Position numbers and translations under genes: made by a program. A stretch of DNA of 64,000 nucleotides from Mycobacterium kubicae (GTDB taxonomy: Bacteria; Actinomycetota; Actinomycetes; Mycobacteriales; Mycobacteriaceae), in contig NZ_CP065047.1 in the NCBI RefSeq assembly GCF_015689175.1, positions 868,001-932,000 on the forward strand. Reading direction: 5' to 3'. Below the pieces are notes generated by a model. That model saw nothing but the letters and a program-made list of their open reading frames with translations, did not search any database and was not told where the DNA came from. Each line of letters opens with the position of its first letter. The stretch's first letter is position 1. Positions 57,029-64,000 of this stretch are shown here, one piece after another.

Positions 57029-58696
57029 ATGACGACGCGAGGCCGTAAGCCGAGACCGGGCCGCATCACCTTCGTGGGTTCCGGTCCTGGCGACCCAGGC
57101 CTGTTGACCACGCGGGCCGCCACGGTGCTGGCCAACGCGGCCCTGGTGTTCACCGACCCCGATGTGCCCGAGCAGGTGCTGGCGCTGATCGGCAAGGACC
57201 TGCCGCCAGTGTCCGGACCGGTGCCCGCCGACCCGCCCGCCGGCGCCGACGGGGACGGTTCCGACCCGGGCAACACTCCGGCCACCCCGACGGTCATGCC
57301 CGCCGGGCCCGACATCCGTCCGGCGCTGGGCGATCCCGCCGAGGTCGCCAAGACGCTGACCGCCGAGGCCCGCGGGGGCGCCGACGTGGTGCGCCTGGTG
57401 TCCGGCGATCCGCTGATGGTGGACTCGGTCATCACCGAGGTGAACGCCGTCGCACGCGCGCACTTACACATCGAGATAGTGCCGGGACTGGCCGCGACCA
57501 GTGCGGTACCGACCTATGCCGGGTTGCCGCTGGGCTCATCCCACACGGTGGCCGACGTACGCGGTGAGGTGGACTGGGAGGCGCTGGCCGCCGCGCCCGG
57601 CCCGCTGATCCTGCAGGCCACCGCCTCGCACCTGCCCGACGCCGCCCGCACGCTGATCGAGCACGAACTGGCCGAGGCCACCCCGTGCGTGGTCACCGCG
57701 CAAGGCACCACCTGCCAGCAGCGTTCGGTGGAAACCACGCTGCAGGGGCTGACCGATCCGGCCGTCCTGTGCGGCAGCAACGACCCGGCAGGTCCGCTGA
57801 CCGGACCGCTGGTGGTGACCATCGGCAAGACGGTGGCCAGCCGCGCCAAGCTCAACTGGTGGGAGAGCAGGGCGCTGTACGGCTGGAACGTGTTGGTGCC
57901 CCGCACCAAGGATCAGGCCGGCGAGATGAGCGAGCGGCTGACCTCCTACGGCGCGCTGCCGATCGAGGTGCCGACGATTGCCGTCGAGCCGCCGCGCAGC
58001 CCCGCCCAGATGGAGCGGGCCGTCAAGGGCCTGGTCGACGGCCGCTTCCAGTGGGTGGTGTTCACCTCCACCAACGCGGTGCGCGCGGTGTGGGAGAAGT
58101 TCGGCGAATTCGGCCTGGACGCGCGCGCGTTCTCCGGCGTCAAGATCGCTTGTGTCGGCGAGTCGACGGCCGACCGGGTCCGCGCGTTCGGCATCAGCCC
58201 GGAGCTGGTGCCGGCCGGAGAGCAGTCCTCGCTGGGTCTGCTCGACGAATTCCCGCCCTACGACAGCATTTTCGACCCGGTCAACCGGGTTCTGCTGCCG
58301 CGGGCCGACATCGCCACCGAGACGCTGGCCGAGGGCCTGCGCGAGCGCGGCTGGGAGATCGAGGACGTCACCGCCTACCGGACCGTGCGGGCCGCCCCGC
58401 CACCGGCGGCCACCCGCGAGATGATCAAGACGGGTGGCTTCGACGCGGTGTGCTTCACGTCGAGTTCGACGGTGCGCAACCTGGTCGGTATTGCGGGTAA
58501 GCCGCACGCGCGGACCATCATTGCCTGCATCGGCCCCAAGACCGCTGAGACCGCTGCGGAATTCGGCTTGCGGGTGGACGTTCAGCCCGACACCGCCGCG
58601 GTGGGCCCGCTGGTTGACGCGCTGGCCGAGCACGCCGCCCGGCTGCGCGCCGAGGGTGCGCTGCCGCCGCCGCGCAAGAAGAGCCGCAGGCGCTAG
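57029..58696 (+). CDS. hemD: Bifunctional uroporphyrinogen-III methyltransferase/synthase
   Basis: A 555-residue fusion. The N-terminal half is a SUMT/CobA-type methyltransferase ([44 protein letters not shown]) with an inserted Ala/Pro-rich linker near residues 55-95. The C-terminal half is uroporphyrinogen-III synthase ([39 protein letters not shown]). ATG 57029 follows GGGAG; GTG 57017 would add four residues. It ends with a basic KKSRRR tail. Confidence 0.95.
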   Translation: MTTRGRKPRPGRITFVGSGPGDPGLLTTRAATVLANAALVFTDPDVPEQVLALIGKDLPPVSGPVPADPPAGADGDGSDPGNTPATPTVMPAGPDIRPALGDPAEVAKTLTAEARGGADVVRLVSGDPLMVDSVITEVNAVARAHLHIEIVPGLAATSAVPTYAGLPLGSSHTVADVRGEVDWEALAAAPGPLILQATASHLPDAARTLIEHELAEATPCVVTAQGTTCQQRSVETTLQGLTDPAVLCGSNDPAGPLTGPLVVTIGKTVASRAKLNWWESRALYGWNVLVPRTKDQAGEMSERLTSYGALPIEVPTIAVEPPRSPAQMERAVKGLVDGRFQWVVFTSTNAVRAVWEKFGEFGLDARAFSGVKIACVGESTADRVRAFGISPELVPAGEQSSLGLLDEFPPYDSIFDPVNRVLLPRADIATETLAEGLRERGWEIEDVTAYRTVRAAPPPAATREMIKTGGFDAVCFTSSSTVRNLVGIAGKPHARTIIACIGPKTAETAAEFGLRVDVQPDTAAVGPLVDALAEHAARLRAEGALPPPRKKSRRR

Positions 58697-58710
58697 TGGT
58701 TGCCAGGCTG

Positions 58711-58770
58711 GCGAGCGTGCGTGTTTGTACACCGACACGCCGCCGAGGCTGGCATTCTGCGCACACTCGC
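58711..58770. repeat. Intergenic GAGCGTGCG...CGCACACTC inverted repeat
   Basis: An 11-bp inverted repeat with one mismatch (58711-58721 and 58760-58770) lies in the hemD-hemB gap. It is the same dispersed motif as at 33829-33924 and in the serB1-downstream repeats, and ends just before hemB. Confidence 0.5.
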
Positions 58771-58778
58771 GGCCGCGA

Positions 58779-59762
58779 ATGAACGCCTACCCGAGGCAGC
58801 GTCCGCGCCGGCTGCGCTCCACCACCGCGATTCGTCGCTTGGTGGCCCAAACCTCCTTGGAGCCAAGGCATTTGGTGCTGCCGATGTTCGTCGCCGACGG
58901 TATCGACGAACCGCGGCCGATCGCTTCCATGCCCGGGGTGGTGCAACACACCCGCGACTCGCTGCGCAGTGCCGCAGCCGAGGCCGTCGCCGCCGGAGTG
59001 GGTGGGCTCATGCTCTTCGGCGTGCCGCGCGAGGAGGACAAGGACCGCACCGGGTCGGTGGGCACCGACCGCGACGGCATCCTCAACCTCGCACTGCGCG
59101 ACTTGGCCAAAGACCTCGGGGACGCCACCGTATTGATGGCCGACACCTGCTTGGACGAGTTCACCGACCACGGGCATTGCGGCGTCCTGGACACCCGCGG
59201 CCGCGTCGACAACGACGCCACCTTGGCTCGCTACGTCGAAATGGCTGTCGCGCAGGCAGATTCGGGTGCCCACGTGGTCGGCCCTAGCGGAATGATGGAC
59301 GGCCAGGTGGCCGCGATTCGCGACGGACTCGACGCCGCCGGTTTCACCGACGTGGTGATCCTGGCCTACGCCGCGAAATTCGCCTCGGCGTTCTACGGCC
59401 CATTCCGGGAAGCGGTGTCGTCCAGCCTGTCCGGGGACCGTCGGACCTATCAACAGGAGACCGGCAACGCCCGGGAGGCGCTGCGTGAAGTGCGGCTCGA
59501 CCTCGACGAGGGGGCCGACATCGTGATGGTCAAACCCGCACTGGGTTACCTGGACGTGCTGGCCGCCGCGGCCGACATCTCGCCGGTGCCGGTGGCCGCC
59601 TACCAGGTGTCGGGGGAGTACGCGATGATTCGCGCTGCCGCGGCGAACAATTGGATCGACGAGCGGGCCGCGGCCCTGGAATCGCTGACCAGCATCCGCC
59701 GCGCCGGAGCCGATATCGTGCTCACATACTGGGCCGCCGATGCGGCAGGCTGGCTCACGTGA
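58779..59762 (+). CDS. hemB: Delta-aminolevulinic acid dehydratase
   Basis: A 327-residue porphobilinogen synthase. The active-site lysines are K200 ([12 protein letters not shown]) and K252 ([12 protein letters not shown]). The metal-site region reads [16 protein letters not shown] and retains two Cys residues, with Asp and His in other positions, so the metal use may differ from the three-Cys zinc enzymes. It completes the hemA-C-D-B cluster. ATG 58779 is used. Confidence 0.96.
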   Translation: MNAYPRQRPRRLRSTTAIRRLVAQTSLEPRHLVLPMFVADGIDEPRPIASMPGVVQHTRDSLRSAAAEAVAAGVGGLMLFGVPREEDKDRTGSVGTDRDGILNLALRDLAKDLGDATVLMADTCLDEFTDHGHCGVLDTRGRVDNDATLARYVEMAVAQADSGAHVVGPSGMMDGQVAAIRDGLDAAGFTDVVILAYAAKFASAFYGPFREAVSSSLSGDRRTYQQETGNAREALREVRLDLDEGADIVMVKPALGYLDVLAAAADISPVPVAAYQVSGEYAMIRAAAANNWIDERAAALESLTSIRRAGADIVLTYWAADAAGWLT

Positions 59763-59790
59763 CGGACGAGATTCACAAGGCGAGGCGGAC

Positions 59791-60336
59791 ATGACATCAG
59801 CGGGGGACACCGATCCCAAGCCGTTGTTCTACGAACCGGGGGCCAGCTGGTATTGGCTGCTGGCCGGCCCGCTCGGCGCTCTGACGATGGTCGTGCTGCA
59901 GATGTCCGGCGGTGCCAGCGTCGGGCTGTTGATCCCGGCGATCTTTCTGGTGCTGGTGTCGGTGTTCTTGGGGATACAGATCATGGCCGCGCGCATGCAC
60001 ACCTCGGTCGAGCTGACCGAAGAAGCGTTGCGGCAAGGCACCGAAACCATCCTGGTGTCCGAGATCGTGCGGGTCTATCCCGAACCGGTCAACTCGGTGA
60101 AGTCGGACAAGCCGTTGGAGAAGTGGCAGTCGGCGCGCAGCCTCGGTGAGCTGAACGGGGTACCGCGCGGCCGGGTCGGCATCGGGCTGAGGCTCACCGG
60201 AGGCCGCACCGCGCAAGCCTGGGCGCGTCGCCATCGCCACCTGCGCGCGGCCCTGACCCCGCTGGTGCAGGAACGAGTCAGGCCGGTGCAGATCGACGAC
60301 GACCACGACGACGACGAGAAAGAGTCACGGTGGTGA
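59791..60336 (+). CDS. DUF3093 family membrane protein (Rv0513-like)
   Basis: A 181-residue protein. Two hydrophobic helices lie in the first 70 residues (WLLAGPLGALTMVVLQM and VGLLIPAIFLVLVSVFLGIQI), and a soluble basic domain with a DDDHDDDE acidic tail follows, the arrangement of DUF3093 proteins. Start ATG 59791. It lies 28 bp after hemB and overlaps the next gene by seven bases. Function unknown. Confidence 0.82.
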   Translation: MTSAGDTDPKPLFYEPGASWYWLLAGPLGALTMVVLQMSGGASVGLLIPAIFLVLVSVFLGIQIMAARMHTSVELTEEALRQGTETILVSEIVRVYPEPVNSVKSDKPLEKWQSARSLGELNGVPRGRVGIGLRLTGGRTAQAWARRHRHLRAALTPLVQERVRPVQIDDDHDDDEKESRW

Positions 60337-60581
60337 TCGCTCGCTACCGCAGTGTGGTGGAGCTTGCCGTGGCCGCAGCGGTCCTGGTCGCCGCCGCGGT
60401 CAGCTGGGCGCACACCCGAACCGTGGTGGCCGTCGCACCGGTGGCCGAGGGGCAGCCGGCCACCAGATCAGTCATCTATCACCCTGACCTGTTGGTGCTG
60501 ACGCTGTTCCTGGCCACCGTCGCCGGGGTGCTCGCGGTGGTGGCGTTGGCCAGGCTGCGTCGCTCTAGGCCGACTTCTTGA
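60330..60581 (+). CDS. Small two-helix membrane protein (Rv0514-like)
   Basis: An 83-residue protein from GTG 60330 with two membrane segments (VVELAVAAAVLVAAAVSWA and LLVLTLFLATVAGVLAVVALA) and a short extracytoplasmic loop. No domain. The end overlaps the convergent STAS-protein gene by 17 bp. The Rv0515 gene (13E12 repeat family) that follows in M. tuberculosis is absent. Confidence 0.75.
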   Translation: MVIARYRSVVELAVAAAVLVAAAVSWAHTRTVVAVAPVAEGQPATRSVIYHPDLLVLTLFLATVAGVLAVVALARLRRSRPTS

Positions 60582-60990
60582 TCAGCGGCAGCATCAGACG
60601 CCGCCGGCTCGCGATGGCGTCGGTGAGACTGCGCAGCGCCTCGTGCACCGAGCGCGCGATCGGCAGCAGCGCCCAGTCCTTGCTCTGACACAGCTGATCG
60701 ATCACCGCGGGGCTCGGCACCAGCTTCCATTCCGCTCCGGCCGCGCCGCACTCGTCGTCGACGGTGTAGAGCAGCGACATGCCGGCTGCCGAGAAGTGCG
60801 TGACGTCGCTCAAGTCGAGCACCACGCGGTCCTTTTCCAGGATGAAGTGCCGGACGTAGTCGGCCAGCCGGTCGACGTTGACGGCGTCGATCTCGCCGCG
60901 GATTGTCACGACCGTCGCCACGTGGTGGCAGTATGCCCGCACTTGAGCGTCGCCACACTCCACGGCGCCGTTGTTGATAACGCTAGTCAT
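60565..60990 (-). CDS. STAS-domain anti-anti-sigma factor (Rv0516c-like)
   Basis: A 141-residue protein with a STAS domain over most of its length: VVTIRGEIDAVNVDRLADYV, then VVLDLSDVTHFSAAGMSLLY, where the Ser in the FSAAG loop is the usual phosphorylation site. Such proteins release sigma factors by binding anti-sigma kinases. The C-terminal stretch SRRRLMLPLIKKSA is basic. In M. tuberculosis this protein is a phosphorylation target in osmotic stress signalling; the same role here is inference. Confidence 0.9.
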   Translation of the reverse strand: MTSVINNGAVECGDAQVRAYCHHVATVVTIRGEIDAVNVDRLADYVRHFILEKDRVVLDLSDVTHFSAAGMSLLYTVDDECGAAGAEWKLVPSPAVIDQLCQSKDWALLPIARSVHEALRSLTDAIASRRRLMLPLIKKSA

Positions 60991-61208
60991 GAGCAGTCCC
61001 CATTCCCCATGCCATTGCGGAGGCCGCCACGCCGACCAATCCCTTGCTCATAGCTAACCCGCAAAGCTTAAGGAGACCGAGAGTCACGTCTAACTCTTTG
61101 CTAATAAGAAGGTCTCCGCCGGTCGGCGTGCGCAATCCCGAGCAACACCGGCCATCGCCGTCGCCGCTTCGGTTACTTCGTCGCGCGCCATCGCGCTGCT
61201 AGGCTGCG

Positions 61209-62537
61209 ATGGCTGCCGGTTGCTTGTCGCGGAGCTGGGGGAAGGCCTGCGATACGGATCAGTCGCCCGGTCAGCGGAATTGCAAGCGAACGACACAGCA
61301 GAGTTTTGGGCGAAAGAGCATCGTGCGCAGCGGAGAAATCAAGGCCCTGACCGGGCTGCGCATCATCGCCGCCGTATGGGTCGTGCTGTTTCACTTCCGC
61401 CCGATGATCGCCGACGCGTCGCCCGATTTCCGCGACAACCTGGCACCGATCCTCAACTGCGGGGCACAAGGCGTCGACCTGTTCTTCATCCTCAGCGGGT
61501 TCGTGCTGACCTGGAATTACCTCGACCGCATGGGCCGGTCCTGGTCGACGCGCGCGACCCTGCACTTCCTGTGGCTGCGGCTGGCCCGCGTGTGGCCGGT
61601 GTACCTGGTCACCTTGCACCTGGCCGCCCTCTGGGTGATCTTCACCTTGCACGTCGGACACATCCCCTCCCCGGAGGCCGGGCAACTCACCGCGATCAGT
61701 TACTTGCGCCAGATCGTGCTGGTGCAGTTGTGGTTCGAGCCGTTCTTCGACGGGACCAGTTGGGATGGTCCGGCGTGGTCGATCAGCGCGGAATGGCTGG
61801 CCTACCTGCTGTTCGGCGTGCTGGTGCTGGTGATCTTCCGGATGAAGCACGCCACCCGCGCGCGCAGCCTGATGTGGCTGGCCGTCGCGGCGTCACTGCC
61901 GCCGGTGGTGCTGTCGTTGGCCAGCGGCCAGTTCTACACGCCGTGGAGCTGGCTGCCCCGGATCGTGACGCAGTTCGCCGCCGGCGCCTTGGCGTGCGCG
62001 GCGGTGCGCAGATTGCGGCCCACCCACCGCACCCGCCGCGTCGCCGGTTACCTGTCGGTCGTTTTGATCGCCGCGATGGTCGGCATTCTGTACTTCCTCG
62101 ACGCGCATCCGATCAGCGGAGTGGTGGACAGCGGCGGGGTAGTCGACATGTTGTTCGTACCGCTGGTCATCACGCTGGCGATTGGGGTGGGCAGTCTGCC
62201 CAGATTGCTGTCGACGCGGGTCATGGTGTTCGGCGGGCAGATCTCGTTCTGCCTGTACATGGTTCACGAATTGGTGCACACCGCGTGGGGGTGGGCGGTG
62301 TTGCAGTTCGAGCTGACCCCCGAGGACAACCCGTGGAAGTGGAACATCTTCGCGCTGCTGGCCATCGCGGTGGCCGGCTCGGTGCTGCTCTATCACTTCG
62401 TCGAGGAGCCGGGCCGTCGGTGGATGCGCCGCATGGTCGACATCCGGCCGGCGACGGCGAAACCCGAACCCGGTGAACCGTCCAAGGTTCATCCGATCGG
62501 TGATGCGCGGGAGGCGGTGTCGGCCCGCGCGGTGTGA
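61209..62537 (+). CDS. Acyltransferase 3 family membrane protein (Rv0517-like)
   Basis: A 442-residue multi-pass acyltransferase. The family start reads KALTGLRIIAAVWVVLFHFRP with the conserved catalytic-type His, followed by DLFFILSGFVLTWNY, WLRLARVWPVYLV and about ten hydrophobic segments. These enzymes O-acylate envelope sugars or lipids. ATG 61209 gives a 38-residue basic, Cys-containing leader that does not look conserved; GTG 61323 (MRSGEIKALTGLR) may be the true start. Confidence 0.85.
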   Translation: MAAGCLSRSWGKACDTDQSPGQRNCKRTTQQSFGRKSIVRSGEIKALTGLRIIAAVWVVLFHFRPMIADASPDFRDNLAPILNCGAQGVDLFFILSGFVLTWNYLDRMGRSWSTRATLHFLWLRLARVWPVYLVTLHLAALWVIFTLHVGHIPSPEAGQLTAISYLRQIVLVQLWFEPFFDGTSWDGPAWSISAEWLAYLLFGVLVLVIFRMKHATRARSLMWLAVAASLPPVVLSLASGQFYTPWSWLPRIVTQFAAGALACAAVRRLRPTHRTRRVAGYLSVVLIAAMVGILYFLDAHPISGVVDSGGVVDMLFVPLVITLAIGVGSLPRLLSTRVMVFGGQISFCLYMVHELVHTAWGWAVLQFELTPEDNPWKWNIFALLAIAVAGSVLLYHFVEEPGRRWMRRMVDIRPATAKPEPGEPSKVHPIGDAREAVSARAV

Positions 62538-62665
62538 CGGTTGCTGAGCGCCTGCCAGGGGAGGAAATCGCCTGCGCGCGTCGACGCGATTTCGCGTCGT
62601 TTCTTCGTACGATTCCGTTGATCTGATGCGGCACACGACCATGCCGTTTCGCGGTGGAGGTAGCA

Positions 62666-63352
62666 GTGAGTCGTCTGGCCACGTTCGTCCTGGGCCTTGC
62701 CTTCCTGGTCGGCGTGGTCGCGCACGACGCCCCCCGGGTGCGCCCCTACGACGCGCTGACCATGGATTTCCGGTTGAACCATGTCGCGGTGGTCAGCGAC
62801 TCCTACACGACCGGCACGAACGAGGGTGGCCTGGGCCCTAAAGGGTGGACCGCGCTGGCCTGGCAGTCCCTCAATCGCCGAGGCGTGCGGGTGGTCGCCG
62901 ACGTGGCGGCTGAGGGCCGGGCCGGCTACGGCGTGCCGGGCGATCACGGCAGCATCTTTCAGGACTTGACCGCCAGGGCGGTCAAGGGCGACGACGCGCT
63001 GGTGGTGTTCTTCGGCTCCCGCAACGACCAGGGCGTCGATCTCGGGCAGCTGGCCGAGAAGGTCCGCGCCGCTTACGGTTTGGCGCACGATTTGGCGCCG
63101 TCGGCTCGGTTCCTGGTGATCGGGCCGCCGTGGCCGACCGCTGATGTGCCGATCCCGGTGCTGCAGATTAGGGACGTGCTCGGCGCCGAAGCTCAGGCCG
63201 CGGGAGCGACGTTCGTCGACCCGATCGCCGAGCGCTGGTTCACCGACGCCCCGGGTCTGATCGGCGCGGACGGGGTGCACCCCACCGACGCCGGCCATGC
63301 CTACCTGGCGGGCAAGATCGCACCGCTCATCGGCGCGCAGTTGTCGCCGTAG
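62666..63352 (+). CDS. Exported GDSL/SGNH-type esterase (Rv0518-like)
   Basis: A 228-residue protein with an N-terminal signal or anchor (RLATFVLGLAFLVGVVAHDA) and an SGNH-hydrolase fold: VVSDSYTTG supplies the nucleophile Ser, FFGSRND the Asn-containing block, and DGVHPTDAGHAYLAG the catalytic Asp-His. GTG 62666 follows GGAGG. Located between two acyltransferase genes, it may trim or transfer acyl groups on an envelope glycan. Confidence 0.88.
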   Translation: MSRLATFVLGLAFLVGVVAHDAPRVRPYDALTMDFRLNHVAVVSDSYTTGTNEGGLGPKGWTALAWQSLNRRGVRVVADVAAEGRAGYGVPGDHGSIFQDLTARAVKGDDALVVFFGSRNDQGVDLGQLAEKVRAAYGLAHDLAPSARFLVIGPPWPTADVPIPVLQIRDVLGAEAQAAGATFVDPIAERWFTDAPGLIGADGVHPTDAGHAYLAGKIAPLIGAQLSP

Positions 63353-63357
63353 GGCTC

Positions 63358-63471
63358 TTAGTCGTCCGCGTGGCGTTCGTAGGCCCAGCGCTCGAGTCGA
63401 GCCTGCAGCCGCACCAGCCCGACTCCGGCCAGCGGGGTGGCCGCAGTCAGGCACACCAGCAGCAGAGTCAT
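63358..63471 (-). CDS. 37-residue single-span membrane protein
   Basis: A short frame starting MTLLLVCLTAATPLAGVGLV, with one hydrophobic helix and a charged amphipathic end containing ARLERWAYERHADD. GGAGG lies seven bases before the ATG. It stands 55 bp downstream of the acyltransferase/SGNH gene in the same direction and ends six bases from the stop of the convergent esterase. The strong ribosome-binding site and regular composition support it; function is unknown. Confidence 0.6.
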   Translation of the reverse strand: MTLLLVCLTAATPLAGVGLVRLQARLERWAYERHADD

Positions 63472-63526
63472 GTGAGAACCTCCAACAACCTTTCTTCGAG
63501 TAAGACGCAGGGACTGAGCAAGGCGT

Positions 63527-64000
63527 TCATCCCTCCCCCAGAGCGCGGTCGGCCAGCGCGCCGATCACCGGTGCCAGCAGCTGGGCGTATTCGGTGCTGA
63601 CGTGGTTGTCATCGCGGAACACCAGCGTGTTGCCGACGATCACCGGGCACCGCTGCGGGCTGCAGAACAGGTCGGTCAGGTCCGCGTAGTGCCCGCCGCC
63701 GGCCGTCGCGGCCGCCTGCTCAGCGGCGATGCCGTCACCATTGACCGCGACCGCGCGGCCCGGCGCGCAGGCACTGGCATCGTCGAGGTGAGCCGACAGG
63801 CAGGTCGGCACCGACGACAGCGGGTCGGCGACGGGTCCCAGGATCAGCACCGCGGACCCCGCCTTACGCAGCTGCGCCACGGTACGGGTCAAGCTGTCGA
63901 GCCAGGCGGGGTCAAACGAGGTGAAGCTGAAGTCGGCGTGGTAGCGGCGGCTCATGCTCAGCACCACCAGCCGCGGCCGCTCGGCCTGCAGTCGGCCCAT
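63527..64000 (-). CDS. C-terminal SGNH domain of an acyltransferase-family protein (5' end outside window)
   Basis: The last 157 residues of a protein that continues past the right edge. The sequence matches the SGNH domain fused to OafA/YrhL-type acyltransferases: ADFSFTSFDPAWLDSL, VLILGPVADPLSSVPTCLSAH, paired Cys residues (FCSPQRCPVIVGN), and the catalytic Asp-His in FRDDNHVSTEYAQLLAP. The first Met in view is probably internal. It likely acylates an envelope glycan and is near a second acyltransferase gene. Confidence 0.85.
   Translation of the reverse strand: MGRLQAERPRLVVLSMSRRYHADFSFTSFDPAWLDSLTRTVAQLRKAGSAVLILGPVADPLSSVPTCLSAHLDDASACAPGRAVAVNGDGIAAEQAAATAGGGHYADLTDLFCSPQRCPVIVGNTLVFRDDNHVSTEYAQLLAPVIGALADRALGEG

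Noticed and set aside
57536..58738. 400-codon leftward frame opposite hemD
   Set aside because: Shadow frame; the hemD protein is conserved along its full length.

Overview
The window is about 64 kb of chromosome from a mycobacterium, most likely a slow-growing non-tuberculous species. The grounds are high G+C, frequent GTG starts, genes coupled by ATGA overlaps, and a gene order that follows the M. tuberculosis block from about Rv0457c to Rv0519c almost gene for gene. Diagnostic members include hbhA, ramB-icl1, pcaA, cmaA2, mshA, senX3-regX3 and hemACDB. Gene names come from remembered family sequences and synteny; no database was searched.

Layout. Positions 1-3.3 kb hold a DedA-family fragment, a DUF2254 membrane protein and an atypical cytochrome P450. 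From 3.2 to 10 kb come a prolyl oligopeptidase, an aldehyde dehydrogenase with a DUF779 partner, small membrane proteins and lipoamide dehydrogenase. From 10 to 17.2 kb lies the acetate/fatty-acid segment: ramB, an acyl thioesterase, icl1, fadB2, pcaA and a TetR regulator, with candidate RamB boxes in front of both ramB and icl1. From 17.3 to 29 kb come a DUF445 protein, an XRE regulator, hbhA, deoC, a nitrilase-family enzyme, murB, the L,D-transpeptidase lipoprotein lprQ, an SDR and a ROK regulator. From 29 to 34 kb are mshA, gpmA and the phosphate-sensing senX3-regX3 pair. From 34 to 47 kb are a GMC oxidoreductase operon, a GntR regulator, ppx, proC, the tiny ribosomal protein bS22, galE2, an acyltransferase and cmaA2. 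The right end (54.3-64 kb) carries the haem operon hemA-hemC-hemD-hemB, an anti-anti-sigma factor, acyltransferases and a GDSL esterase.

The unusual part is 49.0-54.2 kb, between serB1 and the glutaredoxin-like gene upstream of hemA, where M. tuberculosis has mmpS2-mmpL2. Read leftward it contains an EsxF-like and an EsxE-like WXG100 pair, an 849-residue CpnT-like protein ending in a TNT (NAD+ glycohydrolase) domain, and a translationally coupled A/T-richer gene in the position of the TNT immunity factor. Beyond these lie the C-terminal remnant of a second toxin type (an ADP-ribosyltransferase fold) and three paralogous 71-residue proteins of unknown function. Two of the three sit in a 334-bp direct repeat whose copies are offset by exactly 990 bp. 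This looks like an ESX-secreted polymorphic-toxin locus undergoing cassette exchange, and it is the main discovery candidate.

Local regulation is visible in several places: an operator overlapping the promoter of the XRE gene, a palindrome overlapping the start codon of the GntR gene, a perfect 21-bp palindrome in the ppx promoter, and a bridging micro-ORF between senX3 and regX3.
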